Shown: positions 16,898 to 25,772, numbered from the stretch's first letter. The stretch: 64,000 bases of DNA from Luteolibacter ambystomatis (GCF_018137965.1 NZ_CP073100.1:2553754-2617753), one strand, 5' to 3'. The notes: generated by a model not told the origin, from the sequence alone. Made by a program: numbers and translations.

Positions 16898-17530
16898 ATG
16901 TCCTTCCGAATCATCATTGTCGAAGACAACCACGTTGTCCGGGGCTGCCTCGAAGAATTGATCCACACGATGTCCGGCTGCGAATGCGTGGGGAGCTTCA
17001 TCACCGCGGAGGAAGCTCTGAAGCTGGCCGTGCATCTCAAGCCGGATCTGGCGATGATGGACATCCACCTGCCGAACCTCTCCGGCATCGAATGCACCGC
17101 CCGCCTGAGGGAGATGCTGCCGGATCTGCGGGTGCTGATGCTGACGATGTACGAGGATGACGACAAGATCTTCGAAGCCTTCAAGGCCGGAGCCAGCGGC
17201 TATCTCCTGAAGCGCAGCAGCCCGCTCGAAATCCAGGGTGCGATCGAGGAAGTCCTCCGGGGCGGAGCGCCGATGACCAGCGCCATCGCTCTGAAGGTGG
17301 TGGAATCGTTCCGGCGCACGCCGAAGAAAAATCCGGGTGACCCGGAACTCTCCCGGCGCGAGAAGGAGATCCTGCAATGCCTCGCCAAGGGCTCCGCGAA
17401 CAAGGAGATCGCCGACGAACTCGGCATCTCACCCGATACGGTCCACTCGCATCTGAAGCAGATCTACCACAAGCTCCACGTGAAAGGCCGCACGGCCGCG
17501 GCGCTGAAATTCCAAGGCATGCAGGAGTAA
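16898..17530 (+). CDS. NarL/FixJ-family response regulator 2
   Basis: 210 residues. Receiver with Glu9/Asp10, phosphoacceptor Asp55 (MMDIHLP) and Lys in GYLLKRSSP. The LuxR HTH is at about 148-205 (LSRREKEILQ, SANKEIADELGISPDTVHSHLKQIY). It is very similar to regulator 1 in the receiver, with more change in the recognition helix region (TVHSHLKQ versus TVHWHLKQ). It is 77 bp after kinase 2 and is its likely partner. Confidence 0.92.
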   Translation: MSFRIIIVEDNHVVRGCLEELIHTMSGCECVGSFITAEEALKLAVHLKPDLAMMDIHLPNLSGIECTARLREMLPDLRVLMLTMYEDDDKIFEAFKAGASGYLLKRSSPLEIQGAIEEVLRGGAPMTSAIALKVVESFRRTPKKNPGDPELSRREKEILQCLAKGSANKEIADELGISPDTVHSHLKQIYHKLHVKGRTAAALKFQGMQE

Positions 17531-17612
17531 GCAGGAGGCAGGGATGCCCCGCCGGCACATCCGGGGAGCGGAGGATCGTTCGTGGATGAGGGAGCGTTCC
17601 CACGGAGAAAAA

Positions 17613-17657
17613 TCACCCTTTCAGGCGAGTGACCCTTTCCAACCCCGGTGGCATGAT
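17613..17657 (+). promoter_or_regulatory. Degenerate palindrome plus extended -10 before regulator 3
   Basis: TCACCCTTTCAGGCGA (17613-17628) keeps a perfect left arm and a 2-mismatch right arm of the kinase palindrome. TGGCATGAT (17649-17657) follows at the same offset as in the other two regulator promoters. Confidence 0.35.
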
Positions 17658-17682
17658 CGGACGACCCATCCTTTCCCTGGTC

Positions 17683-18318
17683 ATGCCATTCAAGATCACT
17701 ATTGTCGAGGACAGCCATGTCATCAGGAGTTGCCTGGCACAGCTGGTCAACACGCTGCAACGTTGTGAATGCGCGGGAGATTTCGCGAACGCCGGGGAAG
17801 CGCTCGCAGCAGCTTCCAGCCTGTCCCCGGATCTCGTTTTGATAGACATCCATTTGCCGGACCGTTCCGGCATCGAGCACACGGCGCGCTTGAAGGATCT
17901 GCTGCCGGAGTTGCGGATCCTGATGCTCACCCTGTTCGACGAACAGGACAAGATCTCCGATGCCTTCAATGCCGGAGCCACCGGATACAGCTTGAAACGC
18001 GGCAGTCCGCGGAAGATCAAAAAAGCCATTGAAGAGATCCTCCCGGGCGAAGTTCCGATGACCAGCGCCATCGCGTCGAAGGTGGTGGAATCCATCCGGT
18101 CTTCATCGAAGAAGCGGATGGCGGATGAACCGGATCTCTCCCGCCGCGAAACCGAGGTGCTGGGCTGGGTGACGAAAGGATACTCAAACAAGGAAATCGC
18201 CAAAGAACTGGGCCTCTCGCCGGATACCGTCCACTGGCACCTGAAGCAGATCTACGAAAAGCTCCGGGTCAAAAGCCGCACGCAAGCGGCATTGAAGTTC
18301 ACAGACATGAAGAGATGA
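17683..18318 (+). CDS. NarL/FixJ-family response regulator 3 (extra regulator)
   Basis: 211 residues from ATG 17683; MPFKITIVEDSH aligns with the starts of regulators 1 and 2, while two upstream in-frame starts (17629, 17653) do not. Receiver Asp55 lies in VLIDIHLP, with Lys in GYSLKRGSP. The LuxR HTH reads LSRRETEVLG, GYSNKEIAKELGLSPDTVHWHLKQIY. Its receiver is the most diverged of the three, but its HTH is closer to regulator 1 than to regulator 2. There is no third kinase beside it, so it may be cross-phosphorylated by kinase 1 or 2. It is convergent with repeat protein 2. Confidence 0.9.
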   Translation: MPFKITIVEDSHVIRSCLAQLVNTLQRCECAGDFANAGEALAAASSLSPDLVLIDIHLPDRSGIEHTARLKDLLPELRILMLTLFDEQDKISDAFNAGATGYSLKRGSPRKIKKAIEEILPGEVPMTSAIASKVVESIRSSSKKRMADEPDLSRRETEVLGWVTKGYSNKEIAKELGLSPDTVHWHLKQIYEKLRVKSRTQAALKFTDMKR

Positions 18319-18384
18319 GGTTCCGACGCAAAGAGAGTGGAATCCGGTTCGAGAAGATCGGATAGGACGGACGAGTATGGAATG

Positions 18385-18436
18385 ACGGGCCGGTTGGAAT
18401 CCAACCGACCCGTCTCTGTTGCATGGACCCAGGGAG
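18385..18436 (-). repeat. 3'-hairpin element, copy 4
   Basis: Stem ACGGGCCGGTTGG/CCAACCGACCCGT (one mismatch), with CTCCCTGGGTCCATGCAA on the 5' side in minus orientation. It lies between the convergent ends of regulator 3 and repeat protein 2. Confidence 0.6.
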
Positions 18437-18476
18437 AGTGATCGCAATCGGGACGCAGCTCGGAAGCAGTGGGAAC

Positions 18477-18536
18477 GGCAGCTGCCCATGAGCAGCCACC
18501 GCTCCGCGCTTCGTTCATTGCATGCTACCCAGGAAA
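18477..18536 (-). repeat. 3'-hairpin element, copy 5 (weak stem)
   Basis: It keeps TTTTCCTGGGTAGCATGCAATG in minus orientation, 35 bp after the stop of repeat protein 2. The following inverted repeat is short (GCTGC/GCAGC, 18481-18496). As after repeat protein 1, two copies lie in tandem. Confidence 0.45.
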
Positions 18537-18570
18537 ACGTTTCCGAGAGCACGGCGTTCCGGATTTCCCC

Positions 18571-21500
18571 TCACTGCGCCTCCGTGACCGTGGCGCGGAG
18601 GAAGAACATCGGATTCGCTTCCGAGTTCGGGATGTAGAAGAAACGGTTCGAGTAGCCGGCGGGAGCCGGCACGGCTGCATCCATCAACGGCTGGCGATCC
18701 GCCACCGGCACCTCGGCGGCCGGGATGCTGGTCCAATCGATCAGGTCGAGGCTGGCCTGGATGTTGTAGGTGATTCCGGAGATCGTGGCGGTTGGCCCGC
18801 CCGCGAAGTTCGCTCCGCTTCTCACCGGTACGGTGAGGGTCAGCATCCGATTGCCGTTCACCATCGCCATGCGGCTCACGATCCTCAGGTTGGTCGCCCC
18901 GGACACCGGGCTGCCACCGAAGGCGAATTCATGCAGGTTGTTCAGGCCATCGTGATCCGGATCGGCGTCCTTCAGCTTGTCCGCGGGATTGACCAGCCCG
19001 GGGTAGCTGTTGGTCCAGGTGGCATACGGGTCCGCGGTCAGGCCCATGAAGTTCGCGGCATCCTCCGCGATCTGGGCCGGGGCCAGCGCGATCTTGTCAA
19101 AGCGGAGGCGGGCGATCTCGCCATTGAAGAACCGGCGGTCGGCACCGTTCACCACGTTATAGCCGATCCCGAAAGGCGAATTGCGGATGGCGTCCCCGGG
19201 AGAAGACGTTGCATAGGTGAGCGCGGAGCTCTTGCCCTGGCTCACGCCATTGATGAAGGTCTCGATGGTGTATTTGGTCGCATCGGTCCCGGAGGGATTC
19301 TGGTCCACGACCATCGTCACCGTCTTCCACTCGTCTGCGGTCACCGCCCCGCCTTTCACAAAAAAGTCTCCGCCGCAGGCCACGGCTCCATTGAGTGTAT
19401 TGGCGCTGGAAAATCCGAACTGGAATTCACCTTGGTTGGCACCGCCCAATTCAAAGCCGGTGATCATGTTGTATTGGTAAGCGTTGGCATCGGGTCCGGC
19501 TCCCGTCCCGGGAGTCGCACCCACCTTGATCACCGCGGTAACCGTGAACTCCTTCAGGTTGCCCAGCAGGGAGGATGAGTCCGAGGCGAAGCCCGAAGAG
19601 CCATTGAACTGAACCGTGGAAACCGGTTTGGACTGGATCGTGCCACTGCCCACGGTCGGCGTTCCGGCTCCGATCGTCGCGGGTTCGGAGGAGATCGCAT
19701 CGGTCCAGACTCCGGTGCCAGCCCAATCCTCCGCACGCCATTCCATGATGGCGGCGCGGGTCGCCACCGTGGTGACCGACAGACGGCCGGTGCCGGAGAA
19801 GTGGGTATTGTCGATGTTGGTGGCACCGGACCCGGTGGCACCATAAGTGCCGGGTGCCATCGCCACGCCGCCGATGAACAGTGCGCCCACCGTGTCCGCC
19901 TGGCCATGGGTGAGGCCGAGCTTCGCCGAGCCGCCGATGGTCACGATGGAACCGTCCGCCAGCGTGGCCGCCCCCAGCGACAGGGTGCCTGCGGTGACGG
20001 TGGTATCGCCGGTGTAGCCCGGCTGCGCCACGGTCACGGTCTGCGCGCCGGTCTTGGTGAGAGACGCATTGCCGGTGACCGGCCCGGTGACAGTCACGGT
20101 ATTCGGACCCGCATCGAAGGTGACCGCGCCGCTCAGGGAAATCGGGCCGGTCCAGGTGCCATTGCCACCTCCTTCCGCATACAGGCCACCACCGTTCTCG
20201 ATGGTCACCGGCGTGGGGACTGTGAGGCCGGTCCACATCCCAAGACGCGCGCCGCTTTTCACCAGCACGGTGCCTGTGGTGCCGCCGAGCGCGTTGTTGG
20301 AGGTCTGCGCCCACACCCTTCCGGAGGCCACCACATAGTGGATCGGCGAGCCCGAGGCATTTCCGTGCACGCCGATGCCTCTGCCCGCATTGAGCGTGAG
20401 GGTGTGATTGTTGCCGGTGGTGATGCCGCCGGTGCCACTGCCGAAACCGATGTCCAGACGCCCTGTGTTCCCGTTGACCGAGGCATCCCCGGTCAAGGTC
20501 ACGTTGCGGACGCCCGAGTTCTCGTTGACGTCTCCGCCCGTATTCGTCAACGCACCCAGCCCGTCCACTCCATTGCCTTCGATGGTGTAGTCCGCGATGC
20601 GTCCCGCCGTCCTGGGCGTGTTGCCGTTGAAATCCACGGCCGCCCCGGCCACCACCGTGACTCCAGAAGTGAAGCCGAGCGGTTCCCAGTTGTTCAGCTT
20701 GATGATGCCCGCGTTGATCTGTACCGGACCGGTGAAGGCATTGCCGATGCCGCCGAGCACCACGGTGCCGGTGCCGTTCTTGGTGATGCCGGTGGGGCCG
20801 GTGATGCCATTGCCCGCCGCGCAGTTGATCGTGTAGGTGCTGCTGTTGTTGAAGGTGACGGAACCCGGCTGCAAGAGTCCGAGAATCGTCACGGTTTTCG
20901 CGGTGGCGGTTTCATCAAAGAGGACGTCATCGCCCTGGAGGAACGTGATGTTTCCCGCTCCCGCGCTCCAGTTCGCACCCGCGTTCAGGTCCCAGTTCCC
21001 ATTTGTCGCGCCGGTCCATGTCAGCGGCAAGCCGCTGCCCGAAACCGTGACGGCGATGACTCCCGGCGCGGAGGTGTCCACGGCCAGGGTCTTGCGGTAG
21101 AGCGTATTGTCGATGGAGAGATTGGAGGGATTGACCAGCGTGCCGTAGTTGAGCACGGGATAGGTGCCGTTGGCCGGCAGCGTGGAAATGGTCAGCTTGT
21201 TCGGGCCATTGAGGGTCGCCGTTCCGAGGACTTTGAGAGGAGATCCCGGAGTCAGAGCCAGCGTCGCACCCGCCGTCGTTCCGACAGTGAGGTTGCCATT
21301 GATCGTACCGGTTCCGCCAAGCGTACGAGCGTCCGTTACATTCACGCTGCCGCCGAGGGTGGTGTTCACGTTCAAGCGGCCCCGGCTGATCGTCAAAAGC
21401 CCCGTGTAGCCCGAAGCATTTCCGTTGAGGTTGAGCGTGCCACTGACATCGAACGGGGCGTAACCCATTTCCAAGGCCGCCGTGCCAGTCAAGGCACCGG

Positions 21501-22449
21501 TGATGGTCGCGGTGGAATTGGGACTCACTGCCACACGGGCTGCTCCGGTGAGAGTCACCGGACCGCTGAGCGTGACTCCGTTGTTCAGGCGAAGGGCGCC
21601 AAGCTGGCCCACGCTTTCCGACCATCCATTCCCCACGATCTCAAACGCATTGGCGTAAGTCCCTCCTCCGGTCAGCCAGATCTGGCCATTGGTGTTCGCC
21701 ACCCGTGCGGTGCCCGTTCCGAGAGCGCCGGCGTTGTTGGCTTGAAGCCGACCGTTGTTCACCCAGGTGCCGCCGGTATAGGTGTTGGTCGCGCCGAGGT
21801 AGAGGTGGTCCGGACCCGCCTTGATCACTTTCAGCGGCGTGGTGCCATTGAAGTCCTTGATGACGACGTCATTCACCCGGTAGTCGCCGGCACCGCCATT
21901 GGCCACGAGGGCGAGTGCGCCGGACGAGGAAGTCACGAAGCCGCTGCCGGTGCCCACCTTCACATAGTGGCTGTCACTGGAGAACATGAGACCGCTGTTC
22001 GCGACATTCAGCGTGGCACCGTTGCTGATGAGGAAGTCGCGGGTGGTCTCGACCCATCCGATCGACTGGTTCGAGGCGGACGTGGTGGCCGCGAGACTGT
22101 CGTTATAAATGGAAGAGGCGGTGGCTGACGAGAGGTTGGCGGCACCCACGACCTTCTCACCGCTCGGGATCTCCAGCACCTGCGTGCCATTGTATTTCAC
22201 GAAGCTGTTCTGCGTGTGCGCCCAGCCGGGAAGCGGTCCGGTGGCGGGGGCCACCGAGTTGATGGTGGCGAGGGAGATGGCCGCATTGGTGTTCGTGGAA
22301 TCGAACCAGACACTGTCTCCCGTGTTCACCACCAGGTCGGTGACGGCGGAGTTGACGGTGATTTCACCCGCATGGGTGAATCCCGAAAACAGGATCAGGA
22401 TGGCGGTGGTTTGCAGGAGACGACTCCGGAGGGATGACTTGGGTTTCAT
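18571..22449 (-). CDS. Giant secreted protein with autotransporter-associated beta-strand repeats 2, plus LamG-like domain
   Basis: 1292 residues from ATG 22449; MKPKSSLRSRLLQTTAILILFSGFTHA matches the signal peptide of repeat protein 1, so the 39 extra upstream residues were rejected. Residues about 30-880 form the same Gly/Thr-rich beta-solenoid order as protein 1. It then adds a concanavalin/LamG-type jelly roll (about 905-1150: TVQFNGSSGFASD, EFTVTAVIKV, EWKTVTMVVDQ, FNGEIARLRFDK) and a C-terminal DPDHDGLNNLHEFAFGG plus beta domain. LamG domains usually bind glycans. The protein is convergent with regulator 3 and carries the kinase-type palindrome 118 bp upstream, so it is the second probable target of the regulon. 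Confidence 0.85.
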   Translation of the reverse strand: MKPKSSLRSRLLQTTAILILFSGFTHAGEITVNSAVTDLVVNTGDSVWFDSTNTNAAISLATINSVAPATGPLPGWAHTQNSFVKYNGTQVLEIPSGEKVVGAANLSSATASSIYNDSLAATTSASNQSIGWVETTRDFLISNGATLNVANSGLMFSSDSHYVKVGTGSGFVTSSSGALALVANGGAGDYRVNDVVIKDFNGTTPLKVIKAGPDHLYLGATNTYTGGTWVNNGRLQANNAGALGTGTARVANTNGQIWLTGGGTYANAFEIVGNGWSESVGQLGALRLNNGVTLSGPVTLTGAARVAVSPNSTATITGALTGTAALEMGYAPFDVSGTLNLNGNASGYTGLLTISRGRLNVNTTLGGSVNVTDARTLGGTGTINGNLTVGTTAGATLALTPGSPLKVLGTATLNGPNKLTISTLPANGTYPVLNYGTLVNPSNLSIDNTLYRKTLAVDTSAPGVIAVTVSGSGLPLTWTGATNGNWDLNAGANWSAGAGNITFLQGDDVLFDETATAKTVTILGLLQPGSVTFNNSSTYTINCAAGNGITGPTGITKNGTGTVVLGGIGNAFTGPVQINAGIIKLNNWEPLGFTSGVTVVAGAAVDFNGNTPRTAGRIADYTIEGNGVDGLGALTNTGGDVNENSGVRNVTLTGDASVNGNTGRLDIGFGSGTGGITTGNNHTLTLNAGRGIGVHGNASGSPIHYVVASGRVWAQTSNNALGGTTGTVLVKSGARLGMWTGLTVPTPVTIENGGGLYAEGGGNGTWTGPISLSGAVTFDAGPNTVTVTGPVTGNASLTKTGAQTVTVAQPGYTGDTTVTAGTLSLGAATLADGSIVTIGGSAKLGLTHGQADTVGALFIGGVAMAPGTYGATGSGATNIDNTHFSGTGRLSVTTVATRAAIMEWRAEDWAGTGVWTDAISSEPATIGAGTPTVGSGTIQSKPVSTVQFNGSSGFASDSSSLLGNLKEFTVTAVIKVGATPGTGAGPDANAYQYNMITGFELGGANQGEFQFGFSSANTLNGAVACGGDFFVKGGAVTADEWKTVTMVVDQNPSGTDATKYTIETFINGVSQGKSSALTYATSSPGDAIRNSPFGIGYNVVNGADRRFFNGEIARLRFDKIALAPAQIAEDAANFMGLTADPYATWTNSYPGLVNPADKLKDADPDHDGLNNLHEFAFGGSPVSGATNLRIVSRMAMVNGNRMLTLTVPVRSGANFAGGPTATISGITYNIQASLDLIDWTSIPAAEVPVADRQPLMDAAVPAPAGYSNRFFYIPNSEANPMFFLRATVTEAQ
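22363..22380. promoter_or_regulatory. Palindrome inside the coding start of repeat protein 2
   Basis: TTCACCCGCATGGGTGAA, a perfect 9+9 palindrome matching the operator consensus. It lies inside the codons for the signal-peptide end (FTHAGE). It is either a second operator copy downstream of the start or a coincidence of sequence; repeat protein 1 lacks it. Confidence 0.3.
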
Positions 22450-22566
22450 CGGGGAATTGGGTATTGCGTTGCACGATCCACGGAATCGGCGGCGGCCCCG
22501 TAATGGTCGGCCTTCTCCACTGAAACCGTGGGATGTCAGCATCGCGGCTTTGCTTTTTCCGCGCAC

Positions 22567-22582
22567 TCACCAGTACGGGTGA
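22567..22582. promoter_or_regulatory. Operator-like palindrome before repeat protein 2
   Basis: TCACCAGTACGGGTGA, followed on the minus strand by GTGCGC and a possible TGACAT -10 at the same offset as in repeat protein 1. Confidence 0.5.
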
Positions 22583-22785
22583 AAATGTCTCCCCTTCATG
22601 CCCGGCCAGCAACCTGATGAATTCCAATCATAGGAACACCAACCACTACCCATGCCGTACAAAGAGACTCCCGGAAATCCCTCCCGATGCCATTGGAGAT
22701 GGAGCCAGCCCGCAACCCGGGAGCTGCGGTGTCAGAACCGGTGGAGACATCCCACCTCCCCATTCATCTCATGCGAACGCATGAA

Positions 22786-22840
22786 AGCGCCGGCACCGGA
22801 GGCGGATGAGCCTCGGCACCGGCGCTCCCATTGCAGCAAA
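22786..22840 (-). repeat. 3'-hairpin element, copy 7 (variant)
   Basis: A long imperfect stem AGCGCCGG...CCGGCGCT (22786-22826), preceded in minus orientation by TTTGCTGCAATGG. It lies about 90 bp after the stop of the TSP3-repeat protein. The rest of 22583-22928 shows no gene. Confidence 0.5.
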
Positions 22841-22928
22841 CCAGCCGCCGTTGCGCTTGTGGTCTGAAACAGAAATCCAGCGCCGCCTGAAAAATCTCCA
22901 AGCGGCGTGGATCATCCCCTGGGGACGG

Positions 22929-24884
22929 TTACTGCACCGCTTCCACGCGGAAAAAACGATAGCCCCCGGTGGGGAAATCCACGTGCCCCACCCCATTGCC
23001 ATCCGTGGTGATAGTCGTTCCATCCAGGGTGCCGATGGTTTCCGGTGTGGCGACCGGAGTGACGGTGAAGGGGAAGCCATCCGCCAGGTCCTGCGATCCG
23101 GTGATGGTGTAGGCGGTCTGTGGTTCGCCCTTGAACGTGAGATGGAAGTCCGTGCCATTTGATTGCACGGCGGTGATTCTGAAATCCACCGGCAGCTTTC
23201 CGAAGAGGGCGACATTGTCCACGACCGCCTGCTGGAAGGTCGCCGAGGGGTTGGCGGCATTCAGGACCAGATACAGACTGCCCGCCGCCGTGGGACCCGT
23301 GGTCACCGCGAAGCCCTGCTTCAAGTGCTCGCTGGTTCCCGTGACGACATTGAAGGAACTTCCTACCATGGTCGCCGTAGCAGGATTGAAGGAAGCAAGT
23401 GGATCGGCGCTGAGATACACCGAGGCGGTCAGAGTCCCCGTGAAGGCCTGGCCGGGCCTCGCAAGATAATCGAGGACCACGGTGTACGGAGAGTCCGGCA
23501 CGGCCTCGACTCCGAAGGCCATGACAATGGCGGCACCGTTTCCACCGTTGCCGGTCTGGAAAAAGAGATGCCGGTCGCCGTTGCCTCCGGGTGAAGCCTC
23601 CACACCACCACCACCGAACAACGTTCCGCTCAGAAGACGGGAGTTCTGCTCCGCCAGTGCGGCGGCATTGGGGCCGCTGCTGGTGGCCGGAGTCTGGAAG
23701 TCTTCGAAGAAGATCCTCGGGAAAGTGAATGTCGTGGGATTGGTCCCCTGTTGGAACTCCTGGAGATTGGTGAAGGAATCCCCATCCGGATTTCCATTCG
23801 GTCCATTGAAGGGATTGCCGGTGCCGTTGTCATTCGGGTCCAGGCCATGGGCGGTTTCATAGGAATCGGTGAGGCCATCTCCATCCGAGTCCGCGTTGAG
23901 CGGATTGGTGCCGCCGGTGATTTCCGCTCCGTCGCTCAATCCATCGCCATCGGTATCCGCCAGGAAGAGATTGGTTCCGGCGGTGATCTCCGCGCCATCC
24001 GACAGACCGTCATCGTCGGAATCCGCATCCAGGGGATCGGAGCCGGTATCCGTCGCGCCGACAAAAACGTGCGTGTTGGTCTCCACCTCATCGGCGAGGC
24101 CGTCATTGTCGGAGTCCGCATCGCGTGGATCGGTCCCCCGTTGGAATTCCTGGAGATTGGAAAGGCCGTCTCCATCAGGATTCCCACTCGCGCCATTGTC
24201 CGGGTTGATGGAGCCGTTGTCATTCGGATCCAGGCCATGGGCGGTTTCCCATTGGTCATCCAGCCCGTCACCATCGATGTCATTGAGAGCCGCGGTGGTG
24301 ACGATGACGTTGTCGATGATCGGCTGCTGGAAGGCACTGGCACTACTCTGCGCGTCCAGCACGAGATAGAGATTCCCGGAGGCGGCCGCAGAGAGATCAA
24401 AGGTGAACGACTGCGCGAGTTGGTTGGTGGTGCCGGTGGTGACGCTGGCCGTCGTGCCGATCTGCGTGGCGGTGGCGGGATTGAATGCAGCCAGTGTGGC
24501 GGTGCTGTGGTAGAGCTTCGCATTCAGCACTTCCGTGTAGGAAGCAGTGCCCCCCTTCGCAAAGTAGTCCAGTGTCACCGTATAACGTGTGCCTGTGGCC
24601 GCGGGGGCGAACAGGCTGAGGGCGACGGTGGAATCATTGCCGCCATTTCCAGTCTGGAAAAACAACGCGCGGCTGCCACTGACACCGGTCTCCACACCGG
24701 CACCGCCAAAGAGCGGGCCCGACAGAAGGCGGGCGTTTTGTTCAGACAGGGCCGCTGCGGTCGCCCCACTGGAAGCGGCCGGGGTATCGAAGTTTTCCGA
24801 GTAAATCTGGGCTGCTGTCAGATGTGCGGCGAACGGTCCCAACAGGAGCACGCCAATGATGTGGAACGAAAGATTGGGTTTCAT
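22929..24884 (-). CDS. Secreted protein with thrombospondin type 3 Ca-binding repeats between two beta domains
   Basis: 651 residues. Signal peptide about 1-25 (ending HLTAA). Two homologous beta-sandwich domains (about 28-195 and 390-560) share ENFDTPAxSSG, NARLLSG, FFQTGNGG and a terminal QQxxxDNV strand. Between them are TSP3-type acidic repeats (about 198-370: DIDGDGLDDQWETAHGLDPNDNG, DADSDNDGLADEVE, DTDGDGLSDGAE), which bind calcium. A final beta domain ends GYRFFRVEAVQ. It is extracellular or surface-bound, probably structural. It lies downstream of the sigma/anti-sigma pair and the PEP-CTERM protein on the same strand, and is followed by a hairpin element. Confidence 0.85.
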   Translation of the reverse strand: MKPNLSFHIIGVLLLGPFAAHLTAAQIYSENFDTPAASSGATAAALSEQNARLLSGPLFGGAGVETGVSGSRALFFQTGNGGNDSTVALSLFAPAATGTRYTVTLDYFAKGGTASYTEVLNAKLYHSTATLAAFNPATATQIGTTASVTTGTTNQLAQSFTFDLSAAASGNLYLVLDAQSSASAFQQPIIDNVIVTTAALNDIDGDGLDDQWETAHGLDPNDNGSINPDNGASGNPDGDGLSNLQEFQRGTDPRDADSDNDGLADEVETNTHVFVGATDTGSDPLDADSDDDGLSDGAEITAGTNLFLADTDGDGLSDGAEITGGTNPLNADSDGDGLTDSYETAHGLDPNDNGTGNPFNGPNGNPDGDSFTNLQEFQQGTNPTTFTFPRIFFEDFQTPATSSGPNAAALAEQNSRLLSGTLFGGGGVEASPGGNGDRHLFFQTGNGGNGAAIVMAFGVEAVPDSPYTVVLDYLARPGQAFTGTLTASVYLSADPLASFNPATATMVGSSFNVVTGTSEHLKQGFAVTTGPTAAGSLYLVLNAANPSATFQQAVVDNVALFGKLPVDFRITAVQSNGTDFHLTFKGEPQTAYTITGSQDLADGFPFTVTPVATPETIGTLDGTTITTDGNGVGHVDFPTGGYRFFRVEAVQ

Positions 24885-24925
24885 GAAAGTAATGCAAGAA
24901 GGGTTTGGCGGGTCGATGATCGGGT

Positions 24926-24977
24926 GGACTCCCGCGCAAACGCGGGAGTCCTTCCAATTGCATGCGCACCCGGGAAA
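24926..24977 (-). repeat. 3'-hairpin element, copy 6
   Basis: A perfect 11-bp stem GGACTCCCGCG-CAAA-CGCGGGAGTCC (24926-24951). In minus orientation it is preceded by TTTCCCGGGTGCGCATGCAAT, which starts directly at the stop codon of the PEP-CTERM gene. It is a clear terminator position. Confidence 0.7.
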
Positions 24978-25610
24978 TCAGCGGCGGCGGCGCAGCAGCA
25001 CGGAAAGGCCGAGCGCACCGAAAAGGCAGGCGGAAGGTTCCGGCACCAACGTGACCACCACGTTGTCGATGATGGGTTGGTCGAAGCCGCTGCCGGGAGA
25101 AGTGACGCCCGCATTAAACCGCACGTAGATGCTGCCCGCCGTATTCGAGACGAGGGTCGTCTGGAGTGTGATCGGAGAGACGGCACCCGAGGCCGGATTG
25201 ACAGGGGTCAGGCTGGCGAGCTGCGTGCTGCCACCCACCGTGGGATCGCCATCCCACAACGATACCGTGAAGGTACCGGTGTAGAGGTCGGAGTTCGTAT
25301 TCCCGCCGAAATCGAAGGTGAGCGTGATCGTGTCACCTGCCAGCCCGGACGTGAGCGTGGATCGGTACATGCCCGCGGCACTGGTTTCATTGGTCTGGAA
25401 ATAAGCCCAGATGCCGCTCCCGGTACCACCGGGATGTTTGGCGGCAGCCTCGGTGCCGATGCCTCCGAAGAGGTTCGCGCCGGTTTCGGTCCAGTTGACG
25501 ATCGAGCCATTGGTCGTGCCGGCGGCGGTGAAGTTGTCGGTGAGGATCACCGCGGCGTGGGCCTGGGCGGCCAATCCGGCGGCGATGATGCAGTGAAGGG
25601 GGATGTTCAT
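24978..25610 (-). CDS. PEP-CTERM sorting domain protein
   Basis: 210 residues from ATG 25610 (signal peptide MNIPLHCIIAAGLAAQAHA). One beta-sandwich domain is related to those in the neighbour at 22929 (NWTETGANLFGG, FDQPIIDNVVVTLV). The C-terminus has the classic PEP-CTERM tripartite signal: VPEPSA, a hydrophobic helix (CLFGALGLSVLL) and an Arg cluster. It would be processed by an exosortase and released or anchored at the surface; no exosortase gene is in the window. A hairpin element follows the stop at once. The gene is downstream of the sigma/anti-sigma pair. Confidence 0.88.
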   Translation of the reverse strand: MNIPLHCIIAAGLAAQAHAAVILTDNFTAAGTTNGSIVNWTETGANLFGGIGTEAAAKHPGGTGSGIWAYFQTNETSAAGMYRSTLTSGLAGDTITLTFDFGGNTNSDLYTGTFTVSLWDGDPTVGGSTQLASLTPVNPASGAVSPITLQTTLVSNTAGSIYVRFNAGVTSPGSGFDQPIIDNVVVTLVPEPSACLFGALGLSVLLRRRR

Positions 25611-25772
25611 GGGAGTGGGGTCTTGCAATGCGATGAAGATCCCACCGGGAGGGCGACCTTCGCTGGGGAATGTCCCCACCCTCCCGCTTCTGACATTTTT
25701 CTTCAGAAACTTCACACGCCTCCGTGATCACCACCACGGGGCCGCCACTTCACGCGGCGCACATGCGGATCA

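Noticed and set aside
24880-25640. Sigma-54 type -24/-12 promoter before the PEP-CTERM gene (TTGCA strings)
   Set aside because: No GG at the required 10-bp distance from the GC was found.
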